Of a stretch of 59,272 nt of DNA, positions 1-8,269 are shown in pieces. A program made the translations under genes and the position numbers. Origin of the DNA: Verrucomicrobiota bacterium (GTDB lineage: Bacteria; Verrucomicrobiota; Verrucomicrobiia; Limisphaerales; SIBE01); contig VHCZ01000008.1 of assembly GCA_016871535.1 (NCBI GenBank), positions 1 to 59,272 of the forward strand, given 5' to 3'. Below the pieces are notes generated by a model, which saw only the letters and a program-made list of their open reading frames with translations, made no database searches and had not been told where the DNA came from. Numbering within the stretch: position 1 is the first letter of the stretch; each line of letters begins with the position of its first letter.

Positions 1-1
1 G

Positions 2-67
2 AAAACCACGCTGGAAGAGCAGCTCAAAGCTCTGTTCCGCCAGGTCCGAAAACAGTCCACACTATGA
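2..67 (+). CDS. C-terminal end of an unidentified protein (cut by window start)
   Basis: A reading frame open from base 2 ends at a TGA at 65-67 and gives about 21 residues (KTTLEEQLKALFRQVRKQ...), rich in charged and helical residues. It would converge with the sulfatase remnant on the other strand. It is too short to assign to a family; it may equally be chance. Confidence 0.25.
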   Translation, partial: KTTLEEQLKALFRQVRKQSTL

Positions 68-119
68 TGAGTCAGCCGAACCAAAACTCAGATCCCCTTC
101 GGTAAGCTTTTCCCATGAG

Positions 120-429
120 TCAACGCGCGTCCAACAACAGCGCCCAATCACCTGCATCGGGCGCGTGTGGAGAAAACCATGCGCCTTCGGTCCTCTGCGC
201 CACAGGCGGCAAATCACGCCAGGTGCCCAGGCGCGGATTGAATCAGCGAGCGCAATAGTTTCCGGCAGCGAGCGTGAATTTCGCCGAGCCGCTCTTCGGC
301 AAATACGCCACGTAGCGGCGGCCAGCCTCGGCGAGGAGCAACGTGTTCTCTCCGGCCAGTTCGTCGCGCGGCTCGAGCTGCCACCACGGGAAGCTCGTGA
401 AAAAAGTGACTGGCTCCTTCCGCGATCTG
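120..429 (-). pseudogene. fossil of a collagen-binding-type C-terminal domain (PF12904-like)
   Basis: Translating the minus strand out of frame with the sulfatase reading gives a coherent C-terminal domain: [20 protein letters not shown], then a stretch ending [15 protein letters not shown], then NYCAR[12 protein letters not shown], and finally DAGDWALLLDAR before a stop at 120-122. This order (WW.LEPRD, aromatic YVAYLP, RWFNP.TG.W, GDWVLLL) is what I know of the putative collagen-binding domain found at the end of some glycoside-hydrolase-like proteins. The TGA at 243-245 sits where the family has tryptophan, so the copy is dead. It abuts palindromic element C at 430-513, beyond which a different gene (sulfatase) begins. 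I infer that the two were joined by deletion or recombination at the repeat. Confidence 0.6.
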
Positions 430-513
430 GGTAGGGACGGATTTCACTCCGTCCCTGACTTTTGTCTCCGGTCCGGGCGAAGAGTCAGGGACGCGGCGGA
501 ACGCGTCCTTACC
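430..513. repeat. palindromic element, family C copy 1 (84 bp)
   Basis: Begins GGTAGGGACGGATTTCACTC and ends ACGCGTCCTTACC. It consists of two inverted hairpin units, each with a GTA(G/A) foot and a stem around a short loop (AGGGACGGA / TCCGTCCCT and GGACGCG / CGCGTCC). Further copies lie at 31986-32070 and 55737-55821. It marks the exact break between the sulfatase and the unrelated downstream fossil. Confidence 0.9.
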
Positions 514-1593
514 AGGGATTGGTTTGCCCAATAGCAGCGGCGTGAGGCTGATGCCGTCGAGCGGCTTCTGGCTCGCCATCGAAATACCCGCAAGGTCCGC
601 AAGCGTCGGCAAGAGATCAATGGCCCCGGCAATTTGCGGCACGCGCGTTCCCGCCGGAATGCGGCCCGGCCAGCGAATGAGAAACGGTGAACGCACGCCG
701 CCTTCGTCGGTCGAGCCTTTGCGGCCTTTCATGCCGCCGTTCCAGCGCCAACTGTTCGGGCCGTTATCGCTGAAATAAATCACGATGGTGTGGTCGGCCA
801 GCTTCAGTTCGTCGAGGCGCTGCAAGATGCGGCCGACGTTCCAGTCGATGTTCTCGCACATCGCAAGCGCGGCGCGCGTGAAGTCCAGATCTTCCTGGCC
901 GGCGTCGTGGCTGCGCTTTTTCAAATCGGCCTTGGCGAATTTCTGGTAGAAGCGATCGGGAACCTGCATGGGCGAGTGCGGCGTGTTGTAAGGCACATAA
1001 CAGAAGAACGGGCGATCCTTGCTTTTCTCGATGAATTGGATCGCGTGATCGGTCAGGTCGTCCGTGATGTAGCCCTTGCCTTTCGCCGGCTTTCCGTTGT
1101 GGTCCATGGGCGGATCGAAATAGCTGCCCCAATGACCGGAGGTGAAGCCGTAGTATTCGTCGAAGCCGCGGGCGTTGGGATGATACGGCCATTGCGTGCC
1201 GTTGTGCCATTTGCCAAACGCGCCGGTCGCGTAACCGGCGGCCTTGAACGTGTCGCCGATGGTCCTTTCGTCGAGATCCAGGCGCTCGCCGCCGGTCGAG
1301 ACGCCGCGCACGCCGCCGCGCGGGTGATAGCGGCCCGTGAAGAATTCCGCGCGCGTCGGCGAACACACCGGACACACATAGAATCGATCGAAGATCGCGC
1401 CGGTCCTGGCGAGCGAATCGATGTTCGGCGTGGACAGATTGGAATTGCCGTTCACGCTCAAATCGCCCCAGCCCTGGTCGTCCGCGAGGATGACAACGAT
1501 GTTCGGGCGGCGAACGGAGGCGGTGGCAGTGGCTGCCTCCGAGCAGACCCCAGTGGCGAGCAAGATACAGAAGAAGGCGAGTTTCGATTTCAT
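514..1593 (-). pseudogene. truncated formylglycine-type sulfatase (arylsulfatase family)
   Basis: The first 360 residues are a good type I sulfatase. There is an N-terminal signal peptide ([20 protein letters not shown]), the metal-binding ADDQGWGDL near residue 37, and the C-x-P-x-R motif CSPTR at about 77-81, whose cysteine would be converted to formylglycine. GKWHNG and YFSDNGPN follow. Such enzymes hydrolyse sulfate esters of polysaccharides outside the cytoplasm. After ...[12 protein letters not shown] the frame enters palindromic element C. The remaining open frame (to 214) is only the wrong-frame reading of another gene's fossil, so roughly the last 100 residues of a normal sulfatase are missing. 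The start at 1593 is chosen for the signal peptide; the frame is open further upstream to 1725 without family similarity. Probably non-functional. Confidence 0.75.
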
Positions 1594-2125
1594 GGTAATC
1601 TTCGCTGCAGCTTCTCGGTGAATGTGAATCGTTCCCCGGTGTTTTCCTCGAAAAGCAACTCGGAGGCGGCTTCGGCGGCAGCCACCGAAACCAGCGGAGC
1701 CTGGGCAGTAGAAGCCACGAAACACACGAACGACACGAAAAGCGATGTGGTTGGAGAGAACGATCTATTCATCTAGCCGGCCTTCCGCCTCAAATCTCCT
1801 GCTCTCGTGTGTTTCGCGACAATCCAACAGATTTTTGCTTTCCTGGCAAACTTTCAGGCACAGACCTTGAACTTGAAACCTTAAACTTTGAACTCCCAGC
1901 GCGGCAGCGCGGCATTCAATCGGGCTCTCGCTTTTCTGCGGCGTCAGGCGCGCTGGGTGAGGCAGCCCTTCCGGAAACGAGGTAGCTCTTCCCCGCAGAA
2001 ACTCTGGGGTCTCGGATCCGCCGGCAGAAATAAGATGGAAAACGGCGTCGGTCCTTGGAGCGATTGGCTCCGAAGCCAGCGGCTCATCTGGCTACGTCGA
2101 AATTGTTGACGCTTCTTGATCGGGC
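1594..2125. other. intergenic, no gene recognised
   Basis: Holds no convincing gene. At about 1863-1893 there is a run of near-heptamer words (CTTGAAC, TTGAAAC, CTTAAAC, TTTGAAC) resembling the simple-word arrays near 8.0, 9.2, 11.3 and 13.5 kb. Short open frames here look like chance. Confidence 0.5.
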
Positions 2126-2641
2126 TTATTGGGGTCCGCTTCGATCCGAGATGGCACATCTGGTAAGCGCCGTTTTGGTTGCCAGGGCTATTTCGAGAGT
2201 CGGCCTCCAAAACACCACGGAAGCACGGTTGAGCCACCGAGACTTCGGCGCGGTGGTGTTATCGTCGGCCTCGCTCAAGGCCCGCCGCACCACATGCGGG
2301 AGGTTCACGTCGAGCCGCCGCTTGAGAACACATCCGGTCGCGCCGCTCCTTAACGTGTCGATGATCGCGCCCACGCCGATTTGATCGGACACGAGCACGA
2401 CCGGCACGCGGGGACATTTCTTGCGGGCGATGGCCAGCGCCGTGAAACCGCCCAGGCCGGGGATTCCGTAATCGGAAAGGATCAAATCCGGCGGGTGATG
2501 TTCGCTCTCATAAACGTAGCGCCGGCGGGTTTGCACGCGCTTGAAGCGAAACGCCAGCCCGCCGCCGCGCAACGCCGCCAGAATCAAGTCCACGTCCCGC
2601 GCGACATCCTCCACGAACAAAATCCGAATCGCCTTTTTCAT
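2126..2641 (-). CDS. response regulator receiver-domain protein
   Basis: A 171-residue protein whose first ~120 residues form a CheY-like receiver. The acidic pair is E11-D12 ([10 protein letters not shown]), the phospho-acceptor is D57 in [10 protein letters not shown], the serine of the switch region is near 85, and the invariant lysine is K107 in [10 protein letters not shown]. No DNA-binding or enzymatic output domain follows; the last ~45 residues match nothing I recognise and look degenerate. It would be phosphorylated by a histidine kinase, but none is encoded nearby. Its ATG overlaps the stop codon of the short prepilin-like ORF upstream (TTATGA), so the two may be translationally coupled. 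Confidence 0.75.
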   Translation of the reverse strand: MKKAIRILFVEDVARDVDLILAALRGGGLAFRFKRVQTRRRYVYESEHHPPDLILSDYGIPGLGGFTALAIARKKCPRVPVVLVSDQIGVGAIIDTLRSGATGCVLKRRLDVNLPHVVRRALSEADDNTTAPKSRWLNRASVVFWRPTLEIALATKTALTRCAISDRSGPQ

Positions 2642-2811
2642 AATCTGCTTCGGTCTATTTGAATTCGTGCGTGCTGACTCATTGCTCGGGCTCGCGCTTT
2701 GGCATGGGAAAGCGCCGAAAGAAGCAAACTGGCCAGCACAGCGATGATCGCGATCACGACCAACAGTTCGATCAGCGTAAAGCCTAACCGACAGCTCCGT
2801 TTCATGCGCAT
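2638..2811 (-). CDS. short prepilin-like peptide (57 aa), possibly a truncated pseudopilin
   Basis: Reads [20 protein letters not shown] and continues with a hydrophobic helix ([17 protein letters not shown]) and a basic tail ending QIDRSRL. The RLG/FTLIE junction is a classic type IV prepilin cleavage and methylation site, with glycine at -1, F at +1 and glutamate at +5. Normal pseudopilins are at least 130 residues, so the periplasmic domain is absent. Either the gene has been truncated, with the response regulator now following at a TGA/ATG overlap, or it is a minimal membrane peptide. ATG at 2805 is an alternative start. Confidence 0.55.
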   Translation of the reverse strand: MRMKRSCRLGFTLIELLVVIAIIAVLASLLLSALSHAKARARAMSQHARIQIDRSRL

Positions 2812-2885
2812 GGCATTACTCAGATCACGACTCCTCCGGCAACTCAGGAAATGAGTAATCCCTCAGCCAGAATGATTCAGACCGA

Positions 2886-3038
2886 TGGGGAGCGCACGCG
2901 CCCTCGCGTGCTGTGGTCGGCGCCCTCGCCGACCACAATGGTGCCATCGAGCAAGTCACCATCGAAGGGACCATCTGACGCGGTCCTTCCGACTGGCGAG
3001 GCGCCAGTCGGAACACGCGAGGGCGCGTGCGCTCCCCA
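2886..3038. repeat. palindromic element, family B copy 1 (153 bp, four hairpins)
   Basis: The outer arms are 25-bp perfect inverted repeats (TGGGGAGCGCACGCGCCCTC...). Inside are further hairpins: GTGGTCGGCG-CCCT-CGCCGACCAC and CGACTGGCG-AG-GCGCCAGTCG. Other copies are at 6108-6259 and 8090-8239. Similarity of the flanks extends the element about 25 bp further out on either side. Confidence 0.9.
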
Positions 3039-3156
3039 GAGTTCCAACTGGATCGTTCCGGCTCTGTGAAGGAGTACGGGGTCATGGCGCCTTCGTTTCG
3101 ATCAGCGTCAACAGCGCGATTCGACTTCGCACTTGCTCCAGGTTAAGGTGATCGGC

Positions 3157-4116
3157 ATGGCCAGACCCGATTCCGATCCCGTGGATTCGGACAAATCGCT
3201 CCGCCAGTTCTTCGATCACCTGAGCGTGGAGCGAGCGGCGTCGGTTTACACGCAGCGGAATTATCGCCAGGCGCTGGCCGAATTCTGCCGGTGGTTCCAG
3301 GAAGAGCGCCAGGCGCCGCCGTCCTGGCCGAGCCTCCAACGCGATGATTTTCGAGCTTACCTCCGATTCCTGGGCCGGAATAACCTGAGCCGGGCCGCGA
3401 TTCAACTGCGATTCTCCGCGCTGCGTTCCTTCTACAAATTCCTGGTGCGCCGCGGCGGGGCGGAGACTTCGCCGATCAAAAACATCGCGCTGCCGAAATT
3501 GGAAAAACGGCTGCCCCGATTCCTGACCGCGTCGCAGATGCTGGATTTGCTCAAGGCGCCGCTCCTGGAACTTGATCTGTTGAAGCGAGCTTCGGATCAG
3601 CCCGTCGCTGAGACCCCGTTTCTCCGCGACGTGGCGCTGCTGGAAACGATTTACTCGTGCGGCCTGCGCGTCAGCGAACTGTGCGGGCTGCGGGCCGAGG
3701 ACATCGATTGGGCCGGACAAGTCGTTCGCGTGCGCGGCAAAGGCAAGAAAGAGCGCGTCATCCCGATTGGCAAACCCGCGCTGACCGCGATCCAGCTTTA
3801 CTGGAAGCAGCTTTCCGTGCCGCCGATCGGGGCGGTGCCGGTCTTTCTGACCGATGAGGAGAAGTTGAAGCCAATGTATCCGAGATTAGTCCAGCTTCGC
3901 CTCAAGCGTTATTTGGAGATTGCCAAACTGGATCCGGGTTTGACGCCGCACAAACTCCGCCACAGCTACGCCACGCATATGCTGGATGCCGGCGCGGACT
4001 TGCGCAGTGTGCAGGAATTGCTCGGTCATGCGCACCTGGTGACGACGCAGGTCTATACGCACGTGACGACCGAACGCCTGAAGAAAGCCTACGACGAGGC
4101 GCATCCCCGGGCCTGA
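3157..4116 (+). CDS. xerC: tyrosine recombinase of the XerC/XerD family
   Basis: A 319-residue integrase-family recombinase. Residues ~15-105 are the SAM-like N-terminal core-binding domain, and ~120-310 are the catalytic domain. The catalytic set is complete: R171 (GLRVSELCGL), lysine in the beta-hairpin (RGKGKKER, ~195-200), H265 and R268 (HKLRHS), H291 (LLGHAHL) and the nucleophile Y300 (TTQVYTHV). Length and motif spacing fit XerC/XerD, which resolve chromosome dimers at dif; no dif-like site is identifiable here. I choose ATG 3157 (an AAGG sequence lies just upstream) over the in-frame TTG at 3133. It converges with ureG and sits alone between repeat arrays. An integron integrase is unlikely because the extra motif of that family is absent. 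Confidence 0.88.
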   Translation: MARPDSDPVDSDKSLRQFFDHLSVERAASVYTQRNYRQALAEFCRWFQEERQAPPSWPSLQRDDFRAYLRFLGRNNLSRAAIQLRFSALRSFYKFLVRRGGAETSPIKNIALPKLEKRLPRFLTASQMLDLLKAPLLELDLLKRASDQPVAETPFLRDVALLETIYSCGLRVSELCGLRAEDIDWAGQVVRVRGKGKKERVIPIGKPALTAIQLYWKQLSVPPIGAVPVFLTDEEKLKPMYPRLVQLRLKRYLEIAKLDPGLTPHKLRHSYATHMLDAGADLRSVQELLGHAHLVTTQVYTHVTTERLKKAYDEAHPRA

Positions 4117-4179
4117 GCGGCGCCGATGGTGTGTTTTCATTCGAGGCGAAGGCCCGAAGGGCGCCGAAGGGCCGGGGGA

Positions 4180-4335
4180 TTCATGGGAAGCCCCCACGGT
4201 TCCCAACCATGCACACGGCCCATGAACCGAGCACTGCGCGGACCGCAGCCTTTAGGCTGCTTCCGGCCGCGCTCTGGAGTTCGGCGTTGAAGCGGCCTAA
4301 AGGCCACGGTCCGAGCCGGCGATTCATGGGAAGCC
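4180..4335. repeat. composite palindromic repeats: family L arms plus family H (75 bp)
   Basis: TTCATGGGAAGC...GGCCCATGAA (4180-4226) is an L unit. It is followed by H at 4239-4313, with hairpins CGCAGCC-TTTA-GGCTGC and GCGGCC-TAAA-GGCC, then another TTCATGGGAAGCC at about 4323. The same H element, also 75 bp and in the opposite orientation, is at 55464-55538. The rest of the 4117-4479 gap shows no gene. Confidence 0.8.
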
Positions 4336-4479
4336 AAGACGGTTGTTGGATCGCTCGTTGAGACCGAGTAACTACACGGTGCAGTGTCCAGCTCTTACTG
4401 TAAGGCTGTCCGGTGCCGGCACGAAACTCTTTCTCCGTTCCCTCCGTTGTCTCCTGTTATTTAACTCGAACCGCCGTTC

Positions 4480-5214
4480 TCAATGCGGCACGCCGTGGGC
4501 GTGTTGCCAGGCGTGAAGGACGTGGCCAACGATCTCGTCCAGTCCCACACCGTGCTTCACTTGCGCGAACACGAATGGCCCGCTGCCGCGCATCTTTTTG
4601 GAATCGCGTTCCATCACGCCCAGGTCTGCGCCCACGGCGCTGGCCAGATCCGTCTTGTTGATGACGAGAAGGTCGGACTGCGTGATGCCCGGCCCCCCTT
4701 TGCGCGGAATCTTGTCCCCGCCCGCCACGTCGATCACGTAGATGGTGTAATCGGCGAGTTCGCGGCTGAAGCACGCCGCCAGGTTATCGCCGCCGGATTC
4801 GAGCAGGAGGACGTCCGGACGGAACTTCTGATGCAGTTCCTCCAAGGCCAGCAAGTTGGCCGAGATGTCCTCGCGAATGGCCGTGTGCGGACAACCGCCG
4901 GTTTCAACGGCGCGAATTCGCTGGGCGTCCAGGGCTTGATGCCGAATCAGGAATTCGCCGTCCTCCTTGGTGAAGATGTCGTTGGTCACAGCGGCGATGT
5001 TCAAGCGGTCGCGCAGCTTGAGGCAGAGTTGGAGCATGAGCGCGGTTTTTCCGCTTCCGACCGGGCCGCCGACGCCAACGGTGAACGCCCTCCGATGAAA
5101 ATCGCGGTCCAGCGGCAGGTCCCGCTCATGAAAATGGCCGGGATGATCCGGGTGTTCGGGAGGATGGCCCTTGCCATGGTGGTCTCCGAAATGAAGCAGT
5201 AGAGTGGATTTCAT
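4480..5214 (-). CDS. ureG: urease accessory GTPase UreG
   Basis: A 244-residue SIMIBI GTPase that delivers nickel to apo-urease with UreF and UreD. The P-loop is GPVGSGKT (50-57), the conserved nickel-binding C-P-H is at 108-110 (TGGCPHTA), and the guanine-specificity motif NKTD is at 186-189. The first ~40 residues are a histidine-rich extension ([20 protein letters not shown]) that may store or bind nickel. This could matter because no ureE is found in the locus (inference). It is the last gene of the urea operon, 24 bp after ureF. Confidence 0.96.
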   Translation of the reverse strand: MKSTLLLHFGDHHGKGHPPEHPDHPGHFHERDLPLDRDFHRRAFTVGVGGPVGSGKTALMLQLCLKLRDRLNIAAVTNDIFTKEDGEFLIRHQALDAQRIRAVETGGCPHTAIREDISANLLALEELHQKFRPDVLLLESGGDNLAACFSRELADYTIYVIDVAGGDKIPRKGGPGITQSDLLVINKTDLASAVGADLGVMERDSKKMRGSGPFVFAQVKHGVGLDEIVGHVLHAWQHAHGVPH

Positions 5215-5238
5215 TTTAGTCCTGTGACACGGAATTAG

Positions 5239-6075
5239 TCAGCTTTGAAAGAGTCGCGAATAAAGTCGATCCTGCGTTCCTTGCCAAAGATCGAGCAGTG
5301 GTGAAGTCTGGGCAATATCATCGAGCGCAAGCCGCTCGCATTGCGTGCGGATGGCTTCGGCGTGGGACGAAAGCTGAAGCTGGATCGCCTGTGCGTCCAT
5401 GGGGCCGACGACGTTCAGCCGCACGGCTGCGGCGAGCAATGAGCGCAGGTGGCTGAAGAAGAAAAGCCGCGTGGCGAGTTCGCGGTTGAGGCCAAGCCGG
5501 TTTGTCACGGCGCCAAATACAGGGGCGTAGTGGAAGTAACGTAGGGCAGGCTTCCAGCCTGCCCAATTGAGCGAAGGGTCGTTGGAAGTCGTTTGAGACT
5601 GCAGGGCAGACATCCTCGAAACCGGCTGAGTGGGCATCTTTGTTCCGTCGTTCTGGCGGCAAGATGCCGCCAGAACCGGCAGGCTGGAAGCCTGCCCTAC
5701 GTTCACGATCCGCTCGACCGCAGTGAAGAAGGCTTTGCCCTGCAGACGGCTTGCGCGGTTGGCGACGTGATTCGTCGTGAACGCGTCGCACAGTTCATCA
5801 AATTCCTCCAGCCGCTCCGGCTCGGCGTGCGCCGTGGCGACGAAAGGCAGGGAACTGTGGCCGAGCTGGCGCAAACTGGCTTCGAGAAAAGAGACAAGCT
5901 CCACACGGTTCCGCACTTCGCCATGCTGCCAGGCCGCTTCCAGTCCCGCGGAATGCGCAAACGAGCCGGTCGGAAAGGCCGAATCCGCCAGTTGCCACAC
6001 GAGCCAGTCATTCCGTCCCGATGCGGACGTGAGAAAGCGTTGATCGATCGCGGATTGTTGAGTCAATGCCTCCAT
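5239..6075 (-). CDS. ureF: urease accessory protein UreF with an in-frame repeat insertion
   Basis: UreF is a GTPase-regulating chaperone in the UreD-UreF-UreG complex. The N-terminal WLVWQLADSAFPTGSFAHS (about residues 24-42) and the later YAPVFGAVTNRLGL are diagnostic. Between AFFTAVERIV and RYFHYAPVFG the protein carries about 54 extra residues (beginning GQASSLPVLAAS, ending NWAGWKPAL). These correspond exactly to a palindromic element with 26-bp perfect inverted ends (5538-5703). Removing it restores a normal-length UreF of about 224 residues, and the frame is preserved across it. Whether the extra segment is tolerated as a surface loop is unknown. The rest of the gene looks intact. Confidence 0.92.
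   Translation of the reverse strand: MEALTQQSAIDQRFLTSASGRNDWLVWQLADSAFPTGSFAHSAGLEAAWQHGEVRNRVELVSFLEASLRQLGHSSLPFVATAHAEPERLEEFDELCDAFTTNHVANRASRLQGKAFFTAVERIVNVGQASSLPVLAASCRQNDGTKMPTQPVSRMSALQSQTTSNDPSLNWAGWKPALRYFHYAPVFGAVTNRLGLNRELATRLFFFSHLRSLLAAAVRLNVVGPMDAQAIQLQLSSHAEAIRTQCERLALDDIAQTSPLLDLWQGTQDRLYSRLFQS
5538..5703. repeat. palindromic element, family E copy inside ureF
   Basis: The arms AACGTAGGGCAGGCTTCCAG... are perfect inverted repeats of 26 bp. The core runs from GTAG to CTAC (5541-5700, 160 bp). Each end is a REP-like unit: GTAG foot, stem GGCAGGC / GCCTGCC, loop TTCCA. An inner hairpin TTCTGGCGGCA / TGCCGCCAGAA lies at about 5650-5674. The element is in-frame within ureF and stop-free in that frame. 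Confidence 0.93.
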
Positions 6076-6107
6076 ACTTCGCTGCTACACCAAAACGATT
6101 CAATCGA

Positions 6108-6259
6108 TGGGGAGCGCACGCGCCCTCGCGTGCCGAGGTCGGCGCCCTCGCCGACCTCGGGCTTCCGTCCGAAACCGCCATTGCAGGACCTAACCGTTCC
6201 AACGACGTATCGACCGGCGAGGCGCCGGTCGATACACGCGAGGGCGCGTGTGCTCCCCA
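6108..6259. repeat. palindromic element, family B copy 2 (ureC-ureF gap)
   Basis: Same 25-bp arms as at 2886. The inner stems differ by paired changes: CGAGGTCGGCG / CGCCGACCTCG, where copy 1 has GTGGTCGGCG / CGCCGACCAC, and ATCGACCGGCG / CGCCGGTCGAT. It fills most of the 210-bp gap between ureC and ureF. Confidence 0.9.
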
Positions 6260-6285
6260 ATTTCGATTGCACAGACACGGCTAAG

Positions 6286-8001
6286 TCAGAAGAGGAAATA
6301 CCTCTGCGCGAGCGCTAACACGTTGGCCGGTTCGCACGCGAGCAGCTCGCCGTCCGCGCGGACTTCGTAGGTTTCCGGATCCACGGCGATTTCCGGCGTG
6401 GCGTTGTTCCATTTCAGATCTTTCTTGCCGATCTTGCGGCAGCCTTTGACGGCTTCGATGCGCTTCGTCAGGCCATAGCTTCGGGCGGTTCCTTTGCTCA
6501 GGCAAGACTGGCTGACGAAAGCGATGGAACACGGCCCCGAGGCTCGGCCGAAGCTCCCGAACATCGGGCGCATGAAAACAGGCTGCGGCGTCGGAATCGA
6601 CGCATTGGGATCGCCCATTTGCGACCAGGCAATGACGCCGCCCTTGATGACCATCTCCGGTTTGGCCCCGAAGAACGCGGGCTTCCACAACACCAGATCA
6701 GCCAACTTACCCACTTCGATTGAGCCGATGAGGTGGCTCATGCCGTGGGCGATGGCCGGATTGATGGTGTATTTCGAGAGATACCGTTTGACCCGGAGAT
6801 TGTCGTTTTCGCCTCGTTCGCCGGGCAAGCGTCCGCGCTGACGCTTCATCTTGTCCGCCGTCTGCCAGGTGCGAGTAATCACCTCGCCGATTCGGCCCAT
6901 GGCCTGGCTGTCGCTGCTCATCATGCTGATCGCGCCCAGGTCGTGCAGGATGTCCTCGGCAGCGATGGTTTCGCCGCGGATGCGGCTCTCGGCGAACGCG
7001 ACGTCTTCGGGCAAGTTCGGATCGAGGTGATGACAGACCATCAGCATGTCGAGATGTTCGTCGATAGTGTTCACCGTGTACGGGCGCGTCGGGTTGGTGG
7101 AGCTGGGCAGCACGTTCGGTTCGCCGCAGATGCGGATGATGTCCGGCGCGTGCCCGCCGCCTGCGCCCTCCGAATGATACGTATGGATGGTGCGCCCCTT
7201 GAAGGCGGCAATCGTGCCTTCGACAAATGTGGATTCGTTCAAGGTGTCCGTGTGGATGGTCACCTGGACGTCGTGTTCGTCCGCGACGCCCAGGCAACAA
7301 TCGATTGCCGCCGGCGTCGTGCCCCAATCTTCGTGCAACTTCAGACCGATGGCGCCGGCTTCGATTTGTTCGGGGAGACCGGCGGGCAAGGCGGTGTTGC
7401 CTTTGCCGGTGAACCCGAAATTGAGCGGCAAATCGTCCACGGCTTGCAGCATCATCCGGAGATTGAACGAACCGGGCGTACACGTCGTCGCGCACGTGCC
7501 GACGGCTGGCCCGGTCCCGCCGCCGACCATTGTGGTCAGTCCGGCTGCGATGGCTTCATGCGCTTGCTGCGGGCAGATGAAGTGAATGTGTGCATCCAGG
7601 CCTCCGGCGGTGAGGATCAACCCTTCGCCGGCGATGACTTCAGTAGTGACGCCGACGATCATTCCAGGGGTGACGCCTGACATGACATCCGGGTTGCCGG
7701 CTTTGCCGATGCCGCTAATCAAGCCGTTCTTGATGCCGATGTCGGCCTTGTAGATGGCGGTGTGGTCCACGACGAGCGCGTTGGTGATGACGCAATCCAG
7801 CGCGTCCTGGTCACCCACGCCGGCGGCCTGGCCCATGCCTTCCCGAATGACTTTGCCGCCTCCGAATTTGCATTCGTCGCCATAAGTGGTGTGGTCCTTT
7901 TCAATTTCCAAAACCAGGGAAGTGTCGCCCAACCGGACTTTGTCGCCCGTGGTCGGGCCGAACATTTCGGCGTAATGCCGCCGTTTCATTTTGTGAGGCA
8001 T
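6286..8001 (-). CDS. ureC: urease alpha (catalytic) subunit
   Basis: A 571-residue catalytic subunit that hydrolyses urea to ammonia and carbamate at a dinuclear nickel site. Visible are the N-terminal [18 protein letters not shown], metal ligands H138 and H140 (GLDAHIHF), the carbamylated lysine K221 ([11 protein letters not shown]), H250 and H276 ([22 protein letters not shown]), the mobile-flap C323-H324 ([20 protein letters not shown]) and D364 ([11 protein letters not shown]). All active-site residues are present and the length is normal. Start ATG 8001. It is separated from ureAB by about 270 bp occupied by a simple-word array and element B, and from ureF by another B element. Confidence 0.98.
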   Translation of the reverse strand: MPHKMKRRHYAEMFGPTTGDKVRLGDTSLVLEIEKDHTTYGDECKFGGGKVIREGMGQAAGVGDQDALDCVITNALVVDHTAIYKADIGIKNGLISGIGKAGNPDVMSGVTPGMIVGVTTEVIAGEGLILTAGGLDAHIHFICPQQAHEAIAAGLTTMVGGGTGPAVGTCATTCTPGSFNLRMMLQAVDDLPLNFGFTGKGNTALPAGLPEQIEAGAIGLKLHEDWGTTPAAIDCCLGVADEHDVQVTIHTDTLNESTFVEGTIAAFKGRTIHTYHSEGAGGGHAPDIIRICGEPNVLPSSTNPTRPYTVNTIDEHLDMLMVCHHLDPNLPEDVAFAESRIRGETIAAEDILHDLGAISMMSSDSQAMGRIGEVITRTWQTADKMKRQRGRLPGERGENDNLRVKRYLSKYTINPAIAHGMSHLIGSIEVGKLADLVLWKPAFFGAKPEMVIKGGVIAWSQMGDPNASIPTPQPVFMRPMFGSFGRASGPCSIAFVSQSCLSKGTARSYGLTKRIEAVKGCRKIGKKDLKWNNATPEIAVDPETYEVRADGELLACEPANVLALAQRYFLF

Positions 8002-8006
8002 GGGAC

Positions 8007-8042
8007 GTTAAATGGGTTAAAAAAGGTTAAATCGTTAAATCG
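8007..8042. repeat. simple-word array, family K (GTTAAAT words)
   Basis: GTTAAATGGGTTAAAAAAGG followed by TTAAATCGTTAAATCGG: tandem imperfect 7-9-mers directly upstream of ureC. A related array brackets the ureAB-ureD gap at 9147-9276. Confidence 0.7.
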
Positions 8043-8089
8043 GTGAGATCTGATCGAGCGCACTTAAGCCGGAACGATTCTGTTGGAAC

Positions 8090-8239
8090 TGGAGAGCACA
8101 CGCGCCCTCGCGTGTGGCGACTGGCGCCTCGCCAGTCGGATCGTCGTTGAAACCATTGCACTGAATGGGATGGTTCAGTTCGATGGAATAGAGTCGGCGA
8201 GGGCGCCGACTCCAGCACGCGCGGCGCGTGCGCTCCCCA
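8090..8239. repeat. palindromic element, family B copy 3 (ureAB-ureC gap)
   Basis: Arms TGGAGAGCACACGCGCCCTC and its near complement ending GCGCGTGCGCTCCCCA. The inner hairpins are CGACTGGCG-CCT-CGCCAGTCG and GAGTCGGCG-AGGG-CGCCGACTC. The hairpin order is reversed relative to copies 1 and 2. The left flank GCCGGAACGATTC.GTTGGAACT matches the complement of the right flank of copy 1. Confidence 0.88.
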
Positions 8240-8269
8240 TCTGATCTGAATCTCCGACGGTGGACAATT

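Noticed and set aside
790-1776. 328-residue plus-strand frame opposite the sulfatase
   Set aside because: Antisense shadow of the sulfatase; no family motifs, and the sulfatase signature is clear on the other strand.
3157-4116. Recombinase as the mobiliser of the repeats or as a genomic island integrase
   Set aside because: It looks like a housekeeping XerC/XerD; there is no attachment site, and GTAG-type REPs are linked in other bacteria to Y1 transposases, not tyrosine recombinases.
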